Positions 51,534-63,815 are shown, counted from the first letter of the stretch. The stretch is DNA of 64,000 bases from Rahnella aquatilis CIP 78.65 = ATCC 33071 (GCF_000241955.1 NC_016818.1:186001-250000), one strand, 5' to 3'. Notes: generated by a model from the sequence alone, not told the origin. Program-made: numbers and translations.

Positions 51534-53717
51534 ATGTCTGTACTTCCCGATCAGCACGTCATTAATCAAATTATATCTGGCCACTACGCTGATCCTTTTT
51601 CTCTTTTGGGTATGCATTCTGTGGCCGCCGGGCTGGAAGTGCGCGCCCTGTTGCCGGATGCCGATCAGGTCTGGGTTATTGATGTAGAAAAAGGTAAACA
51701 GGTGGCGGAACTGCGTCGTTATGACGATCGTGGTTTCTTTGTCGGCCTCATCCCGCGCCGTAAAAATGCGTTTCGTTACAAGCTGGAAGTCCGCTGGGGC
51801 GAGAATCTCCAGGTGATTGATGATCCGTACCGGTTCGGCACACTGTTGCAGGAACTCGATATCTGGCTGCTGGCAGAAGGTACACATTTGCGGCCATATG
51901 AAAAACTCGGTGCACATCTGCAAACGCTGGATGACGTCGAGGGTGTCAGTTTTGCCGTCTGGGCACCGAACGCCATGCGGGTTTCCGTGGTCGGTGAATT
52001 CAACTTCTGGGACGGCCGCCGTCACCCGATGCGTCAGCGTCGCGAAAACGGTATCTGGGAACTCTTTATCCCCGCCGTCCGTGAAGGTCAGCTGTATAAA
52101 TTCGAAATTATCGACTGCCGCGGGCAGATCAGCCTGCGCGCCGACCCGTATGCGTTTGAGGCGCAGATGCGTCCGGACACCGCTTCGTGCGTGCGGAAAT
52201 TACCGGATGTTGTGCCGCATTCAGAAAGCAGAAAGAAAGCCAATGCGCTGAATCAGCCGGTTTCCGTGTATGAAGTGCATCTGGGTTCCTGGCGTCGTCA
52301 TGCCGATGATAATTTCTGGCTCAGCTATGGCGAACTGGCTGAGCAATTAGTCTCGTACGCCAAATGGATGGGCTTTACGCACATCGAACTGATGCCGGTT
52401 AACGAACATCCGTTCGACGGTAGCTGGGGCTATCAGCCACTTGGCATGTATGCGCCGACCCGTCGGTTCGGTACACCGATGGAATTCAAAGCCTTTGTCG
52501 AGGCCGCACATCATGCCGGGCTGAACGTCATTCTCGACTGGGTGCCGGGACATTTCCCGAGCGACACCTATGGTCTGGCGCAGTTTGACGGCACCGCGCT
52601 GTACGAATATGCCGATCCGCGTGAAGGCTATCATCAGGACTGGAACACGCTGATTTATAACTATGGCCGCCATGAAGTGCGTAACTATCTGGCCGGGAAT
52701 GGTTTTTACTGGATTGAACGGTTTGGCATTGATGGCCTGCGTGTCGATGCGGTGGCTTCCATGATTTACCGCGATTACAGCCGTAAAGCCGGAGAGTGGA
52801 TCCCGAATTATTACGGCGGTCGCGAAAACCTCGAAGCCATTTCCTTCCTGAAATATACCAACCAGACCATTGGCCGCGAACTCGGCGGTGCGGTGACGCT
52901 GGCAGAAGAATCCACCGATTATCCCGGCGTCACCATGCCACCGGATGCCAACGGGCTGGGTTTCCATTACAAATGGAATATGGGCTGGATGCATGATTCC
53001 CTGACCTATATGCAGCTTGATCCGGTTCACCGCAAATACCATCACAATCTCATGACATTCGGCGTACTTTACGCCTACAGCGAGAACTTCATATTGCCCC
53101 TGTCGCACGACGAAGTGGTGCACGGTAAAAAATCCTTGCTGGATAAAATGCCCGGCGACGTCTGGCAGAAGTTCGCTAACCTGCGCGCCTATTACGGCTT
53201 TATGTGGGCGCATCCGGGTAAAAAACTGCTGTTTATGGGCAATGAATTTGCGCAGGGGCGCGAGTGGAATTTCGACGCAAGTCTCGACTGGCATCTGCTC
53301 GACGACCCGGGTGGCTGGCACAGCGGCGTACAACATCTGGTACGCGATCTGAACCTGACCTATCGGGCCAACGCGCCGTTGTATGAGCTCGATTACAACC
53401 CGCGGGGCTTTGAATGGCTGGTGGTCGACGATCACGAAAACTCGATTTTCGCCTTTGCCCGCCGCGATGAAAATGGCGGCGAAGTGATCGTTATCAGTAA
53501 CTTTACGCCGGTCCCGCGCGAGCACTATCGCATCGGTATCAGCCGTCCCGGGTGTTATCACGAAATTCTTAATACGGATTCGCATTTCTATCGTGGCAGC
53601 AATGTCGGCAACGGCGGCGATGTTTACAGTGAAAATATTGGCCATCATCAGCGTGAACACTCGATCAGCGTGACTATTCCACCGCTGGCGACGGTTTATT
53701 TGCGAAGGGAGGCGTAA
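51534..53717 (+). CDS. glgB: 1,4-alpha-glucan branching enzyme GlgB
   Basis: A 727-residue GH13 enzyme that makes alpha-1,6 branches in glycogen. After a long N-terminal carbohydrate-binding region (to about residue 240) comes the barrel with [11 protein letters not shown] (nucleophile Asp), VTLAEEST (acid/base Glu) and [10 protein letters not shown]. First gene of the glgBXCAP operon; its stop overlaps the glgX start (TAATG). Confidence 0.97.
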   Translation: MSVLPDQHVINQIISGHYADPFSLLGMHSVAAGLEVRALLPDADQVWVIDVEKGKQVAELRRYDDRGFFVGLIPRRKNAFRYKLEVRWGENLQVIDDPYRFGTLLQELDIWLLAEGTHLRPYEKLGAHLQTLDDVEGVSFAVWAPNAMRVSVVGEFNFWDGRRHPMRQRRENGIWELFIPAVREGQLYKFEIIDCRGQISLRADPYAFEAQMRPDTASCVRKLPDVVPHSESRKKANALNQPVSVYEVHLGSWRRHADDNFWLSYGELAEQLVSYAKWMGFTHIELMPVNEHPFDGSWGYQPLGMYAPTRRFGTPMEFKAFVEAAHHAGLNVILDWVPGHFPSDTYGLAQFDGTALYEYADPREGYHQDWNTLIYNYGRHEVRNYLAGNGFYWIERFGIDGLRVDAVASMIYRDYSRKAGEWIPNYYGGRENLEAISFLKYTNQTIGRELGGAVTLAEESTDYPGVTMPPDANGLGFHYKWNMGWMHDSLTYMQLDPVHRKYHHNLMTFGVLYAYSENFILPLSHDEVVHGKKSLLDKMPGDVWQKFANLRAYYGFMWAHPGKKLLFMGNEFAQGREWNFDASLDWHLLDDPGGWHSGVQHLVRDLNLTYRANAPLYELDYNPRGFEWLVVDDHENSIFAFARRDENGGEVIVISNFTPVPREHYRIGISRPGCYHEILNTDSHFYRGSNVGNGGDVYSENIGHHQREHSISVTIPPLATVYLRREA

Positions 53718-55741
53718 TGAAACAGCCCGCTCCCGGTCTGCCCGCACCTTTTGGTGCGCATCTCAGAGATAACGGCGTCAATTTTTGCCTGTACTCCGCA
53801 CATGCGGAAAAAGTGGAGTTATGTCTTTTTGATGAGACCGGAAGTGAGCAGCATCTGCCTTTGACGGGGCGAACCGGTAATCTCTGGCACGGATTTGTGC
53901 CGGATCTGAAAGCCGGACAGCGTTACGGTTACCGCATTTACGGGCCGTTCGACCCGAAAAAGGGTCACCGGTTTAACCCGAAAAAAGTCCTGATCGACCC
54001 GAGCGCACGCGCCATTGATGGCGTATTGCTCGACAACGCACGGTTCACCGGCGGCACCGATGCACCGGACGATAAAGACAGCGCTGTCGTTGCGCCGAAA
54101 TCCGTGGTGGTCGCCGGAAATTTCAACTGGGGTGATGATAAACCGCCTGCGACACCCTGGGGTGAAACGGTGATTTACGAGGCGCATGTACGCGGCCTGA
54201 CCCGCCAGCATCCGCATATTCCGGCAGCGATTCGCGGCACGTATGCCGGGCTGGCACATCCGGTGATGCTTGAATATTTGCAGCATCTGGGTGTCACCGC
54301 GATAGAACTGCTGCCGGTGCAGCATCATGCCGATGAACCGCGACTGCAACGTCTCGGACTCAGCAATTACTGGGGCTATAACGTGCTGGCACCGTGCGCC
54401 GTGGAACCGCGTTATGCCAGCGGGTCGGGCGGGGTGTCAGCGCTGAATGAATTTAAGTCGGCGGTCAAAGCGCTGCATCAGGCGGGTATCGAGGTGATCC
54501 TCGACGTGGTGTTCAATCACAGTGCCGAGCTGGATATCGACGGGCCGTTTATCTCGTTTCGCGGCATTGATAACGCCAGTTATTACTGGCTCAACGAAGA
54601 CGGTTCCGACAACAACATGACCGGCTGCGGCAACACGCTGCGCCTGATGGACGATGAGGTCATCGCCTGGACAATTGACTGCCTGCATTACTGGGTACGC
54701 GAATGTCATGTCGATGGCTTCCGTTTTGATTTAGCCACCGTTCTCGGCAGAACGCCGGAGTTCAGTGCGCAATCGCCGCTGTTCAACGCCATTAAGCAGG
54801 ATGCCACTCTCTCGCAGGTCAAACTCATCGCAGAACCCTGGGATATCGGTACAGGCGGCTATCAGCTCGGCAATTTCCCGGCGCCGTTTGCTGAATGGAG
54901 CGATATCTGGCGCGACGATATGCGTCAGTTCTGGCTGCACGGCGACACCTCCCTCGGCCAGTTTGCCGGACGTTTCGCGGCTTCTGCCGACAAATTCAAT
55001 CCCGCACAACGCGAACCCTGCGCCAGCGTGAATATGCTGACGGCACACGACGGTTTCACGCTGCGCGATCTTGTGAGTTTTAACCAGAAACACAATCAGG
55101 CTAACGGCGAAGAAAATCGCGATGGCCACAATGAAAATTTCAGCCAAAACCACGGCGAAGAAGGGCTGGCGGCGTCTGCACAAGTTCTGCAACAGCGCCG
55201 TCTCAGTCAGCGTGCTTTGCTGGCAACGCTGTTTCTGTCACAGGGCACGCCGATGTTGCTGGCCGGTGATGAACTCGGTAACAGCCAGTCTGGCAACAAC
55301 AACGCCTATTGTCAGGACAATCCGCTGACCTGGCTCGACTGGGAAAACGCGGATGACAGCCTGACAGCCTATACCTGTGCGCTGATTGCGCTGCGCCGGA
55401 AAATTCCGGCACTGACGCAAAATCGCTGGTGGCAGGAAGGCGGCGACGACGTGCAATGGCTGAATCAACAGGGGCAACCGATGAGCCCCGGTGACTGGGA
55501 GCAGGGCCCGCAGCAGTGGCTGCAAATCTGCCTGTCACAGCGCTGGCTGGTTATCGTGAATGCCTCGCTGCACGAGGTGGATTTGCACCTGCCGCCGGGA
55601 AACTGGCAGCCGGTTGCACCGTTCAATAGTGTGCTTTTTGATGAGGAACCCCGGCGTGTCATGGAAGGCTCGCAATGGCGGGCGGCAGCAAAAACCCTCT
55701 GTGTCCTACAAGATTTCACTCCACAGAGCCGGTCATTATAA
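53717..55741 (+). CDS. glgX: Glycogen debranching enzyme GlgX
   Basis: A 674-residue GH13 isoamylase-type enzyme that cuts the four-glucose stubs left by phosphorylase. The catalytic regions [23 protein letters not shown] and [11 protein letters not shown] are present. It is slightly longer than the E. coli protein (657). It overlaps glgB by one base and precedes glgC by 17 bases. Confidence 0.96.
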   Translation: MKQPAPGLPAPFGAHLRDNGVNFCLYSAHAEKVELCLFDETGSEQHLPLTGRTGNLWHGFVPDLKAGQRYGYRIYGPFDPKKGHRFNPKKVLIDPSARAIDGVLLDNARFTGGTDAPDDKDSAVVAPKSVVVAGNFNWGDDKPPATPWGETVIYEAHVRGLTRQHPHIPAAIRGTYAGLAHPVMLEYLQHLGVTAIELLPVQHHADEPRLQRLGLSNYWGYNVLAPCAVEPRYASGSGGVSALNEFKSAVKALHQAGIEVILDVVFNHSAELDIDGPFISFRGIDNASYYWLNEDGSDNNMTGCGNTLRLMDDEVIAWTIDCLHYWVRECHVDGFRFDLATVLGRTPEFSAQSPLFNAIKQDATLSQVKLIAEPWDIGTGGYQLGNFPAPFAEWSDIWRDDMRQFWLHGDTSLGQFAGRFAASADKFNPAQREPCASVNMLTAHDGFTLRDLVSFNQKHNQANGEENRDGHNENFSQNHGEEGLAASAQVLQQRRLSQRALLATLFLSQGTPMLLAGDELGNSQSGNNNAYCQDNPLTWLDWENADDSLTAYTCALIALRRKIPALTQNRWWQEGGDDVQWLNQQGQPMSPGDWEQGPQQWLQICLSQRWLVIVNASLHEVDLHLPPGNWQPVAPFNSVLFDEEPRRVMEGSQWRAAAKTLCVLQDFTPQSRSL

Positions 55742-55758
55742 AAACGAAGGAGTCCGTT

Positions 55759-57036
55759 ATGGCGACATTAGATAACCGGGACCCGGTCATGCTGGCAAGA
55801 CAGTTGCCGCTGAAATCCGTGGCATTGATCCTTGCCGGGGGCCGTGGTTCAAGACTGAAAGATTTGACCGCAACCCGGGCAAAACCCGCCGTTCATTTTG
55901 GCGGAAAATTCCGCATCATTGATTTCGCTCTGTCAAATTGCCTGAACTCCGGCATTCGCCGCATCGGCGTGATCACGCAATATCAGTCACATACGCTGGT
56001 GCAGCATATCCAGCGCGGCTGGTCTTTCTTTAACGAAGAAATGAACGAATTCGTGGATTTACTCCCGGCCCAGCAACGTCACAGTACCGAGCACTGGTAC
56101 AAAGGGACCGCCGATGCGGTTTATCAGAATCTGGATATTATCCGCCGTTACAACGCTGAATTTGTGGTGATCCTGGCGGGTGATCATATCTACAAAATGG
56201 ACTACTCGCGGATGTTGATCGACCACGTGCAGAAAGGCGGTGAATGTACCGTCGCCTGCCTGGAAGTGCCGCGCGCCGAGGCCAGTGAATTCGGTGTTAT
56301 CGGCGTCACTGAGGATTATCACATCACCAGTTTCGTCGAAAAACCCAAAGACCCGCCGCCGATGCCCGGCAATCCCGATATGGCGCTGGCGAGCATGGGC
56401 ATCTACATTTTTAATGCAGACTATCTGTTTCGCATGCTTGAAGAAGACATGGCGAGTGAAGAGTCGAGCCATGATTTCGGCAAAGATCTGATCCCGAAAC
56501 TGACCCGTCAGGGCGTCGCCCGCGCGCATCCGTTTGGCCTGTCCTGCGTCACGCAAAACGATGAAGCGCCGCCGTACTGGCGTGATGTCGGTACGCTCGA
56601 TGCTTACTGGCGCGCCAATCTGGATCTGGCTTCTGTCACCCCGGAACTGGATATGTACGACCGCGACTGGCCGATCCGTACCCATATGGAGCCGCTGCCG
56701 CCCGCCAAATTTGTGCAGGATCGCTCAGGCAGCCACGGTATGACCATGAATTCGCTGGTGGCCGGTGGCGTGATTGTTTCCGGTTCGGTGGTGGTGCATT
56801 CCGTGTTGTTCCCGCGGGTACGTGTCAATTCTTTCTGCAATATCGATTCGGCCATCATCCTGCCGGATGTGAATGTGGGTCGTTCATGCCGTTTACGCAA
56901 ATGCGTTATTGACCGCGCTTGTCAGATCCCTGAAGGCATGGTGATTGGTGAGAATGCCGATGAAGACAGCCGCCGTTTCTACCGTTCGGAAGGTGGCGTG
57001 GTGCTGGTGACCCGCGCAATGCTGGCGAAACTATAA
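55759..57036 (+). CDS. glgC: Glucose-1-phosphate adenylyltransferase GlgC
   Basis: A 425-residue ADP-glucose pyrophosphorylase, the committed step of glycogen synthesis. The N-terminal nucleotide loop [13 protein letters not shown] is followed by [20 protein letters not shown], which carries the fructose-1,6-bisphosphate activator lysine, and a C-terminal beta-helix. ATG 55759 after GAAGGAG is preferred; the frame from 55675 extends into glgX. Confidence 0.97.
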   Translation: MATLDNRDPVMLARQLPLKSVALILAGGRGSRLKDLTATRAKPAVHFGGKFRIIDFALSNCLNSGIRRIGVITQYQSHTLVQHIQRGWSFFNEEMNEFVDLLPAQQRHSTEHWYKGTADAVYQNLDIIRRYNAEFVVILAGDHIYKMDYSRMLIDHVQKGGECTVACLEVPRAEASEFGVIGVTEDYHITSFVEKPKDPPPMPGNPDMALASMGIYIFNADYLFRMLEEDMASEESSHDFGKDLIPKLTRQGVARAHPFGLSCVTQNDEAPPYWRDVGTLDAYWRANLDLASVTPELDMYDRDWPIRTHMEPLPPAKFVQDRSGSHGMTMNSLVAGGVIVSGSVVVHSVLFPRVRVNSFCNIDSAIILPDVNVGRSCRLRKCVIDRACQIPEGMVIGENADEDSRRFYRSEGGVVLVTRAMLAKL

Positions 57037-57061
57037 CCAGACAATAGAAATATGACTTTTC

Positions 57062-57087
57062 GTCATCCCGGTGAACGCCGGGATGAC
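57062..57087 (+). other. Stem-loop in the glgC-glgA spacer
   Basis: GTCATCCCGG and CCGGGATGAC are exact complements around TGAACG. There is no T-run; ribosomes enter glgA 21 bases later. It could set the relative amount or stability of the two parts of the message. Confidence 0.55.
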
Positions 57088-57107
57088 CGGGATAATCAGG
57101 AGCGCGA

Positions 57108-58544
57108 ATGCAGGTTTTACATGTTTGTTCTGAGCTGTTTCCGCTGTTAAAAACGGGCGGCCTTGCGGATGTCGCCGGTGCATTACCCGCCGCTCAGATT
57201 GCGGAGGGCGCGGATGTCCGCGTGCTCATTCCGGCTTTCCCTGACGTCAAAAAAGGACTGGGGGAAACGCAGGTGATTGGTACGCTGGCAACCTTTGCGG
57301 GGCATGTCACCCTTTCACTAGGTTACTTTGATGGCGTGGGGATTTATCTGATTGATGTGCCGGGATTGTATGACCGTCCCGGCAGTCCGTATCACGATCA
57401 ATCGTCGTTTGCCTACCCGGATAACCATCTGCGCTTTGCATTGCTGAGCTGGATGGCCTGCGAACTGGCGCTGAATTTCGATCCGCACTGGAAGCCCGAT
57501 ATCGTCCATTCTCATGACTGGCACGCCGGGCTGTGTTCCGCCTATATCCGCGCCCGCAACGCACCGGTGCGCACGGTTTTCACCGTCCATAATCTGGCGT
57601 TTCAGGGGCTGTTTGGCGCGCATCATCTCGATGAGTTGTATATCCCGCGCGAATTTTTCCAGATGCACGGGCTGGAATTCTACGGTCAGATCTCTTTCCT
57701 GAAAGCCGGTCTGTTCTATTCCGACCATGTGACTACCGTCAGCCCGACGTACGCGAAAGAAATCACCCGTCCGGAATTTGGTTACGGCATGGAATCCCTG
57801 TTGCTGGAACGCGAAATGCAGGGGCGGCTGACGGGGATCCTTAACGGTGTTGATGAAGCCATCTGGCAGCCGCGTGATGACGTGCTGCTGTCGGCGCGCT
57901 ACGACGCGGAAGATTTACGCTCGAAAGCGGTCAATAAAGCCTATCTGCAAAGGGCGATGGGGCTGGATGTCGATGATTCGCGTCTGGTATTTGCCGTTGT
58001 CAGCCGTCTGACCAGCCAGAAAGGGCTGGATCTGGTGCTCGAAGCTTTGCCGGACTTGCTCGAACGCGGTGGCCAGCTGGCGCTTTTGGGCGCAGGTGAC
58101 GCAGTCCTGCAACAGGCATTTCTGGCGGCGGCGGCGGACAATCCGGGGCAGGTCGGCGTGCAGCTCGGTTATCACGAAGCGTTTTCCCACCGTATTATCG
58201 GCGGGGCGGATGTCATTATGGTGCCGAGCCGCTTCGAGCCTTGCGGATTAACTCAATTGTATGGTCTTAAATACGGCACGTTGCCGCTGGTGCGCCGCAC
58301 CGGCGGGCTGGCTGACACGGTGGTCGATTGTGCGCTGGAAAATCTGGCCGACGGAACGGCCAGTGGTTTTGTCTTTGAAGAAGCAACGGGGAAATCGCTG
58401 GGCAATGCGATCCGCCGGGCATTTGTTTTGTGGAGCCGACCGAAACACTGGCGACACGTCCAACAACACGCTATGGGTATTGATTTCGGCTGGAAGGTGG
58501 CTGCACAGGAATATCTCACCCTGTACAACCGTCTGCTGTCCTGA
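57108..58544 (+). CDS. glgA: Glycogen synthase GlgA
   Basis: A 478-residue GT5 glycosyltransferase that adds glucose from ADP-glucose to glycogen. The donor-binding KTGGL motif (Lys15) is at the N-terminus, HDWHAGL near residue 140, and the C-terminal [28 protein letters not shown] carries the retaining GT-B active site. AGGAGCG precedes the ATG. Confidence 0.97.
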   Translation: MQVLHVCSELFPLLKTGGLADVAGALPAAQIAEGADVRVLIPAFPDVKKGLGETQVIGTLATFAGHVTLSLGYFDGVGIYLIDVPGLYDRPGSPYHDQSSFAYPDNHLRFALLSWMACELALNFDPHWKPDIVHSHDWHAGLCSAYIRARNAPVRTVFTVHNLAFQGLFGAHHLDELYIPREFFQMHGLEFYGQISFLKAGLFYSDHVTTVSPTYAKEITRPEFGYGMESLLLEREMQGRLTGILNGVDEAIWQPRDDVLLSARYDAEDLRSKAVNKAYLQRAMGLDVDDSRLVFAVVSRLTSQKGLDLVLEALPDLLERGGQLALLGAGDAVLQQAFLAAAADNPGQVGVQLGYHEAFSHRIIGGADVIMVPSRFEPCGLTQLYGLKYGTLPLVRRTGGLADTVVDCALENLADGTASGFVFEEATGKSLGNAIRRAFVLWSRPKHWRHVQQHAMGIDFGWKVAAQEYLTLYNRLLS

Positions 58545-58581
58545 CCCTGAACGCAGATAACTTGATCGGGAATGTAACGCT

Positions 58582-61029
58582 ATGACTTCACCGTTTAATT
58601 ACAACTCACCGACAGTCAGTGTCGAAGCGCTTAAGCATTCTATTGCCTATAAACTGATGTTTATCATTGGCAAAGATCCCTCTATTGCGACACAACATGA
58701 CTGGCTGAACGCCACATTGTTTGCGGTGCGCGACCGCATGGTGGAACGCTGGTTGCGTTCTAACCGGGCGCAAACCTCACAGGACGTACGGCAGGTTTAT
58801 TACCTGTCGATGGAGTTTCTGATTGGACGGACGCTTTCCAATGCGCTGCTGGCGATGGGCATTTACGATGACCTGAAAAGCGCGCTTGATGAAATGGGCT
58901 TTGATCTCGAAGAACTGATCGGTGAAGAAAATGACCCTGGTTTAGGCAACGGTGGCCTCGGACGACTGGCGGCCTGTTTCCTTGATTCGCTGGCGACGCT
59001 GGCGCTGCCGGGGCGCGGTTACGGCATCCGGTATGAATACGGTATGTTTGCGCAAAGCATCATCAACGGTGAGCAAAAAGAAGCGCCGGATTACTGGCTG
59101 GAATACGGTAACCCGTGGGAATTCCAGCGTTACAACACCCGTTATAAAGTGCGTTTCGGCGGACGTGTGCAACATGAAGGCATCAAAACCCGCTGGCTGG
59201 AAACCGAGGAGGTCATCGCCTGCGCTTACGATCAGGTCATTCCCGGCTACGACACCGACGCGACCAACACGTTGCGCTTGTGGGGCGCGCAGGCCAGTAA
59301 CGAAATCAATCTGGGTAAATTTAATCAGGGCGATTATTTCGCGGCGGTGGAAGATAAAAACCATTCTGAGAACGTGTCCCGCGTATTGTATCCCGATGAT
59401 TCGACCTATTCCGGCCGCGAGCTGCGGTTGCGTCAGGAATATTTCCTGGTGTCAGCGACCGTGCAGGATATCCTTAACCGGCATTACACCACGCACCATA
59501 CTTACGACAATCTGGCTGATAAAATCGCCATCCACCTCAACGACACGCACCCGGTGCTGTCGATCCCTGAGCTGATGCGCCTGTTAATCGACGAGCATAA
59601 ATTCGAGTGGCAAGCCGCATGGGAAACCGTGTGCAGTGTGTTCTCTTACACCAACCACACGCTGATGAGCGAAGCGCTGGAAACCTGGCCGGTAGACATG
59701 ATCGGCAAGATCCTGCCGCGCCATCTGGAGATTATTTTCCAGATTAACGATCACTTCCTGAAAGAAGTGGCGGAAAAGATCCCCAATGATAATGGCCTGC
59801 TGTCGCGTGTCTCGATTATTGATGAAGGCAACGGACGCAAAGTGCGGATGGCATGGCTGGCGGTGATCGCCAGTCATAAAGTTAATGGTGTTTCCGAACT
59901 GCATTCCGAACTGATGGTGCAATCGCTGTTCGCCGATTTCGCCCGTATTTATCCGGACCGTTTTTGTAATAAAACCAATGGTGTCACGCCGCGCCGCTGG
60001 CTGGCGCTGGCCAATAAACCGCTGTCAGCGGTGATTGACGACGCCATCGGCCAGACCTGGCGTTCCGATCTCAGTCAACTGGCGGAACTGAAACAGAATC
60101 TGGATTATCTGAGCTTCCTGCAGGCAATCCGCAAGGCCAAGCTGGACAATAAAAAGCGGCTGGCACTGTATATCGCCCAGAAGCTGAACATCGTGGTCGA
60201 TCCGAAAAGCCTGTTCGACGTGCAGATTAAGCGCATCCATGAATACAAACGTCAGTTGATGAACGTGCTGCATGTCATCACCCGCTACAACCGCATTCTG
60301 GATGAACCTGAGGCTGACTGGGTGCCACGCACGGTGATTTTCGCCGGTAAAGCGGCCTCGGCATACTATGCGGCGAAGCAGATCATCCGGCTGATCAACG
60401 ACGTGGCGACAGTGATCAACAACGATCCGCGCATGGGTAACAAACTGAAGATCGTTTTCATTCCGAACTACAGTGTCAGCCTGGCGCAGCTGATCATTCC
60501 GGCGGCGGATCTTTCCGAGCAAATCTCGCTGGCGGGAACTGAAGCGTCGGGCACCAGTAACATGAAATTTGCCCTGAATGGCGCGCTGACCATTGGCACG
60601 CTGGACGGTGCCAACGTCGAAATGCTCGAACACGTGGGTGAGGAGAATATCTTTATCTTTGGCAATACCACGCCACAGGTCGAGGAATTACGCCGCAAAG
60701 GCTACAACCCGCATACCTACTTCGAGCAGGACGCCGAACTGCATCAGGTGCTGACGCAAATTGCCACCGGCGTCTTCAGCCCTGGCGAGCCGAAGCGTTA
60801 CACTAACCTGTTCGATACGCTGGTGAATCTCGGTGATCACTATCAGGTACTGGCGGATTACCGCAGTTATGTCGATACGCAGGATAAAGTCGATGAGCTG
60901 TATAAACTGCCGGAAGAGTGGACGCGCCGCACGCTGCATAACATCGCCAACATGGGCTATTTCTCCTCGGACCGTACCATTCAGGAATACGCCGATGAGA
61001 TCTGGAACATTAAACCGGTGAAGTTGTAG
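58582..61029 (+). CDS. glgP: Glycogen phosphorylase GlgP
   Basis: An 815-residue GT35 enzyme that releases glucose-1-phosphate from glycogen chain ends. The glycine-rich [17 protein letters not shown] and the pyridoxal-phosphate lysine motif [20 protein letters not shown] are present. It is the last gene of the operon, 37 bases after glgA. MalP is unlikely because of the glg context. Confidence 0.97.
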   Translation: MTSPFNYNSPTVSVEALKHSIAYKLMFIIGKDPSIATQHDWLNATLFAVRDRMVERWLRSNRAQTSQDVRQVYYLSMEFLIGRTLSNALLAMGIYDDLKSALDEMGFDLEELIGEENDPGLGNGGLGRLAACFLDSLATLALPGRGYGIRYEYGMFAQSIINGEQKEAPDYWLEYGNPWEFQRYNTRYKVRFGGRVQHEGIKTRWLETEEVIACAYDQVIPGYDTDATNTLRLWGAQASNEINLGKFNQGDYFAAVEDKNHSENVSRVLYPDDSTYSGRELRLRQEYFLVSATVQDILNRHYTTHHTYDNLADKIAIHLNDTHPVLSIPELMRLLIDEHKFEWQAAWETVCSVFSYTNHTLMSEALETWPVDMIGKILPRHLEIIFQINDHFLKEVAEKIPNDNGLLSRVSIIDEGNGRKVRMAWLAVIASHKVNGVSELHSELMVQSLFADFARIYPDRFCNKTNGVTPRRWLALANKPLSAVIDDAIGQTWRSDLSQLAELKQNLDYLSFLQAIRKAKLDNKKRLALYIAQKLNIVVDPKSLFDVQIKRIHEYKRQLMNVLHVITRYNRILDEPEADWVPRTVIFAGKAASAYYAAKQIIRLINDVATVINNDPRMGNKLKIVFIPNYSVSLAQLIIPAADLSEQISLAGTEASGTSNMKFALNGALTIGTLDGANVEMLEHVGEENIFIFGNTTPQVEELRRKGYNPHTYFEQDAELHQVLTQIATGVFSPGEPKRYTNLFDTLVNLGDHYQVLADYRSYVDTQDKVDELYKLPEEWTRRTLHNIANMGYFSSDRTIQEYADEIWNIKPVKL

Positions 61030-61098
61030 AGCGGGAATAAAGGTGGGACTTTGCTCCTCCTCCTGCAAAGGGGGATTCAGAAGCGACTTCAATCAGCT

Positions 61099-61131
61099 CC
61101 CTCCCCTGCGAAGGGGAGGGTTGGGGTGGGG
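61099..61131. repeat. REP-like palindrome, glgP-glpD spacer, unit 1
   Basis: CCCTCCCCT, loop GCGA and AGGGGAGGG, then TTGGGGTGGGG. Same plan as the unit after gntR. Confidence 0.75.
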
Positions 61132-61199
61132 TATTAAGGTCAAAAACAAGATGTTAAGTGTGCATAATTACTTGTTTTATCTGTTAAACCCCCTCCCGG

Positions 61200-61256
61200 C
61201 CTCCCCCTTCGCAGGGGGAGGAGCTAAATACCCGTCCTTCGCAGGGGGAAGAGCTC
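61200..61256. repeat. REP-like palindrome, glgP-glpD spacer, unit 2 with partial copy
   Basis: CCTCCCCC, loop TTCGCA and GGGGGAGG (61200-61221) form the intact version of the site split by the IS at 45641. A second CCTTCGCAGGGGGAAGAG half-copy follows at 61236-61253. It lies between convergent glgP and glpD and may act as a terminator or stabilising element. Confidence 0.78.
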
Positions 61257-61262
61257 ACTAAA

Positions 61263-62774
61263 TCACGACGCCAGCGACAAGTGTTTCTTCTGCTGTTTGT
61301 GTGTTTCCAGCCATTCGGCGATACGTTGTTGCTGGGCTTTGTCCAGCCACATACCGAGTTTGGTACGACGCCAGATGGCATCATCAAGCTGTGAAACCCA
61401 CTCTTTTTCCACCAGATAGCGCAGTTCCGCTTCATAGAATCCGTGACCGAAATCTTCGCCCAGCGATTCCAGACTGGTTGCCTCATTGAGGAACAACTCT
61501 GTCTGGCTGCCATAAGTCCGTGCATAACGACGGGCCAGCGATTCAGGTAACCATTTGAAGCGGGTACGCAGACTGGCGCTGTAAGTATCGCGGTCGCCGT
61601 TCAGTTTCCCACCCGGCAGCACGGCCGTTTTGGTCCACGCCGGGCCAGCTTTCGGATAGTACTTCACCAGTTTTTCCAGCGCGTGTTCGGCCAGTTTACG
61701 GTAAGTGGTCAGTTTGCCGCCGAAGACAGAAAGCAGCGGCGCTTTGCCGTCCTGATCATGAACGTCGAGCGTGTAATCGCGGGTCACGGCCTGCGGTGAA
61801 TCTGATTCATCATCGCACAACGGACGCACACCGGAATAGGTCCAGACGATGTCTTCGGTGGTCAGCTGTTTCTTAAAGTGATCGTTATAGACTTTCAGCA
61901 GATAACCGACTTCTTTATCATCGATTTTCACATCTTTCGGATCGCCGTGATATTCCACGTCGGTGGTGCCGATGATAGAAAATTCATCCATCCACGGGAT
62001 CACAAACACAATGCGGTGATCTTCGTTTTGCAGAATGTAGGCCTGCGGCTGATTGTGCGCGCGCGGCACCACAATATGGCTGCCTTTGATCAGACGAATG
62101 CCGTATGGCGATTTCAGCTTCAGGCCGTCGTCGAAGAAATGTTTTACCCACGGGCCGGTGGCGTTCACCAGACCTTTGGCGCGCCAGGTAAAGGTTTTGC
62201 CGGTATCGATGTCTTCAGCTTCCACCATCCACAGGCCGTCTTCACGCCATGCACGGGTCACGCGGGTGCGGGTGCGGACTTCGCCGCCACGCTCTTCCAC
62301 TTCCTGTGCATTGACCACCACTAAACGCGCATCGTCAACCCAGCAGTCTGAGTATTCAAAACCTTTGGTCAGTTCTGGCTTCAGCACGGATTCACTGCCG
62401 AATTTCAGGCCTTTACTGGCCGGCAGGCTGGTGCGTTTACCCAGATGGTCGTACAGGAACAAACCGGCGCGGATCATCCAGGCCGGGCGCAGATGCGGCT
62501 GATGCGGTAAACGGAAACGCATCGGGAAGGCAATATGCGGTGCCATTTTCAACAGCACTTCACGTTCAGCCAGCGCTTCGCTGACCAGACGGAATTCGTA
62601 ATGTTCCAGATAGCGCAGGCCACCGTGGATCAGTTTAGAACTGGCCGAAGAGGTCGCGCAGGCCAAGTCTTGCGCTTCAAGCAGCAGAACAGACAGCCCG
62701 CGGCCAGCTGCATCGACTGCGATGCCGGTACCATTAATACCGCCACCAATTACGATCAAGTCTTTGGTTTCCAC
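61263..62774 (-). CDS. glpD: Aerobic glycerol-3-phosphate dehydrogenase GlpD
   Basis: A 503-residue membrane-bound FAD enzyme that oxidises glycerol-3-phosphate to DHAP and feeds electrons to quinone. The FAD motif VIGGGINGTGIAVDAAGRG begins near residue 8, and VYTYSGVRPLC-like VWTYSGVRPLCDDESDSPQ is conserved. The start is GTG 62774 after GGAGGAAG; no in-frame ATG is near. GlpR sites lie just upstream. Confidence 0.97.
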   Translation of the reverse strand: METKDLIVIGGGINGTGIAVDAAGRGLSVLLLEAQDLACATSSASSKLIHGGLRYLEHYEFRLVSEALAEREVLLKMAPHIAFPMRFRLPHQPHLRPAWMIRAGLFLYDHLGKRTSLPASKGLKFGSESVLKPELTKGFEYSDCWVDDARLVVVNAQEVEERGGEVRTRTRVTRAWREDGLWMVEAEDIDTGKTFTWRAKGLVNATGPWVKHFFDDGLKLKSPYGIRLIKGSHIVVPRAHNQPQAYILQNEDHRIVFVIPWMDEFSIIGTTDVEYHGDPKDVKIDDKEVGYLLKVYNDHFKKQLTTEDIVWTYSGVRPLCDDESDSPQAVTRDYTLDVHDQDGKAPLLSVFGGKLTTYRKLAEHALEKLVKYYPKAGPAWTKTAVLPGGKLNGDRDTYSASLRTRFKWLPESLARRYARTYGSQTELFLNEATSLESLGEDFGHGFYEAELRYLVEKEWVSQLDDAIWRRTKLGMWLDKAQQQRIAEWLETHKQQKKHLSLAS

Positions 62775-62788
62775 GTCATCTTCCTCCA

Positions 62789-62828
62789 GATGTTCGCAAT
62801 AGCTCTTTTATGTTCGTTTTCGCTCATG
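62789..62828 (-). promoter_or_regulatory. Tandem GlpR operators before glpD
   Basis: TATGTTCGTTTTCGCTCATG (62809-62828) fits the GlpR half-site pattern ATGTTCG...CGNNCAT. A weaker unit with GATGTTCG follows directly (62789-62808), the tandem layout known at E. coli glpD. Confidence 0.65.
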
Positions 62829-62884
62829 ATTGTAATCGAGAATGGACAAACAAGCCAAGCGTTAACCAAATAAAAACAATTATG

Positions 62885-62900
62885 CGTGATGAAGGTAACA
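62885..62900 (-). promoter_or_regulatory. Possible CRP site of glpD
   Basis: CGTGATGAAGGTAACA matches 8 of 10 positions of TGTGA-N6-TCACA. It lies 110 bases before the glpD start. Confidence 0.45.
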
Positions 62901-63010
62901 TTTTTGTGTCGGTTTCGAGCAAAATGGCAAGAAGGGGACGAAACCGAACGCAGTTACGCGTGGAATTTTTCGAAATTGTTCGTTTTGTCTGACAGGCAGG
63001 AAGGAAAAGC

Positions 63011-63033
63011 AGGAGCGCCAGATCCGCGCTCCT
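63011..63033 (-). terminator. Weak terminator after glpR
   Basis: On the minus strand AGGAGCGC, a 7-base loop, GCGCTCCT, then GCTTTTCCTT. The U-tract is broken. Confidence 0.5.
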
Positions 63034-63047
63034 TACATGCAGGAAAA

Positions 63048-63806
63048 TCAGCAGAGTTCGAGATGCACGTCGTACTTATCGATGATTTGTTTCACGCTGT
63101 CCGGCGGCTGTTTATCCGTGAACAGATAGTGAATCAAATCCATTTTTCCCAGATTAACCATCGCGTTGCGACCAAACTTGGAATGGTCGGTTACCAGCAT
63201 AACGCAGCGGGAGTTTTCAATAATCGCCCGTTTGGTGCGGGCTTCGTGATAGTCGAATTCGAGCAGCGAACCGTCCATATCAATGCCACTGATGCCAAGA
63301 ATACCGTAATCAAGGCGGAACTGAGAGATGAAATCGAGTGTTGCTTCCCCCATGATCCCACCGTCGCGGGCCCGCACTTCGCCGCCTGCGAGGAATAAAC
63401 GAAAATCCTCCTTGGCTGTCAGCAGTGTCGCGACGTTCAGATTATTGGTCACGATCCGCAGATTTTTATGATTAAGCAGCGCGTGCGCCACGGCTTCCGG
63501 CGTGGTGCCGATATCAATAAACAGCGTTGAACCGTCAGGGATCTGGCTGGCGACACGCTCAGCGATACGCGCTTTCGCTTCCGACCACATGACTTTACGG
63601 TCATTGTATGCCGCATTCACCGAGCTGGACGGCAAGGCCGCGCCGCCATGGTGTCGGTGAATTTTATTCTGTTCCGCCAGATCATTCAGATCACGGCGGA
63701 TAGTTTGCGGGCTGACAGCAAAGTGCTCCACCAGCTCTTCGGTGCTGACATAACCCTGCTGGCGGACTAAATCGATAATTGCATCATGGCGTTGTGTTTG
63801 TTTCAC
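63048..63806 (-). CDS. glpR: Glycerol-3-phosphate regulon repressor GlpR (DeoR family)
   Basis: A 252-residue DeoR-family repressor. The winged HTH (RHDAIIDLVRQQGYVSTEELVEHFAVSPQTIRRDL) is at the N-terminus. The C-terminal sugar-phosphate domain has DIGTTPEAVA and DYHEARTKRAIIENSR. Glycerol-3-phosphate releases it from DNA. It lies 9 bases after glpG, the end of the usual glpEGR unit, and should act at the sites before glpD. Confidence 0.96.
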   Translation of the reverse strand: MKQTQRHDAIIDLVRQQGYVSTEELVEHFAVSPQTIRRDLNDLAEQNKIHRHHGGAALPSSSVNAAYNDRKVMWSEAKARIAERVASQIPDGSTLFIDIGTTPEAVAHALLNHKNLRIVTNNLNVATLLTAKEDFRLFLAGGEVRARDGGIMGEATLDFISQFRLDYGILGISGIDMDGSLLEFDYHEARTKRAIIENSRCVMLVTDHSKFGRNAMVNLGKMDLIHYLFTDKQPPDSVKQIIDKYDVHLELC

Positions 63807-63815
63807 CCGAATCCC

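Noticed and set aside
52347..53747. 466-codon open frame opposite glgB
   Set aside because: A shadow frame of the GC-rich glgB coding sequence. The product resembles no protein family.
55675..55758. N-terminal extension of glgC
   Set aside because: It overlaps the glgX 3' end and is not conserved. ATG 55759 has GAAGGAG and matches the E. coli start.
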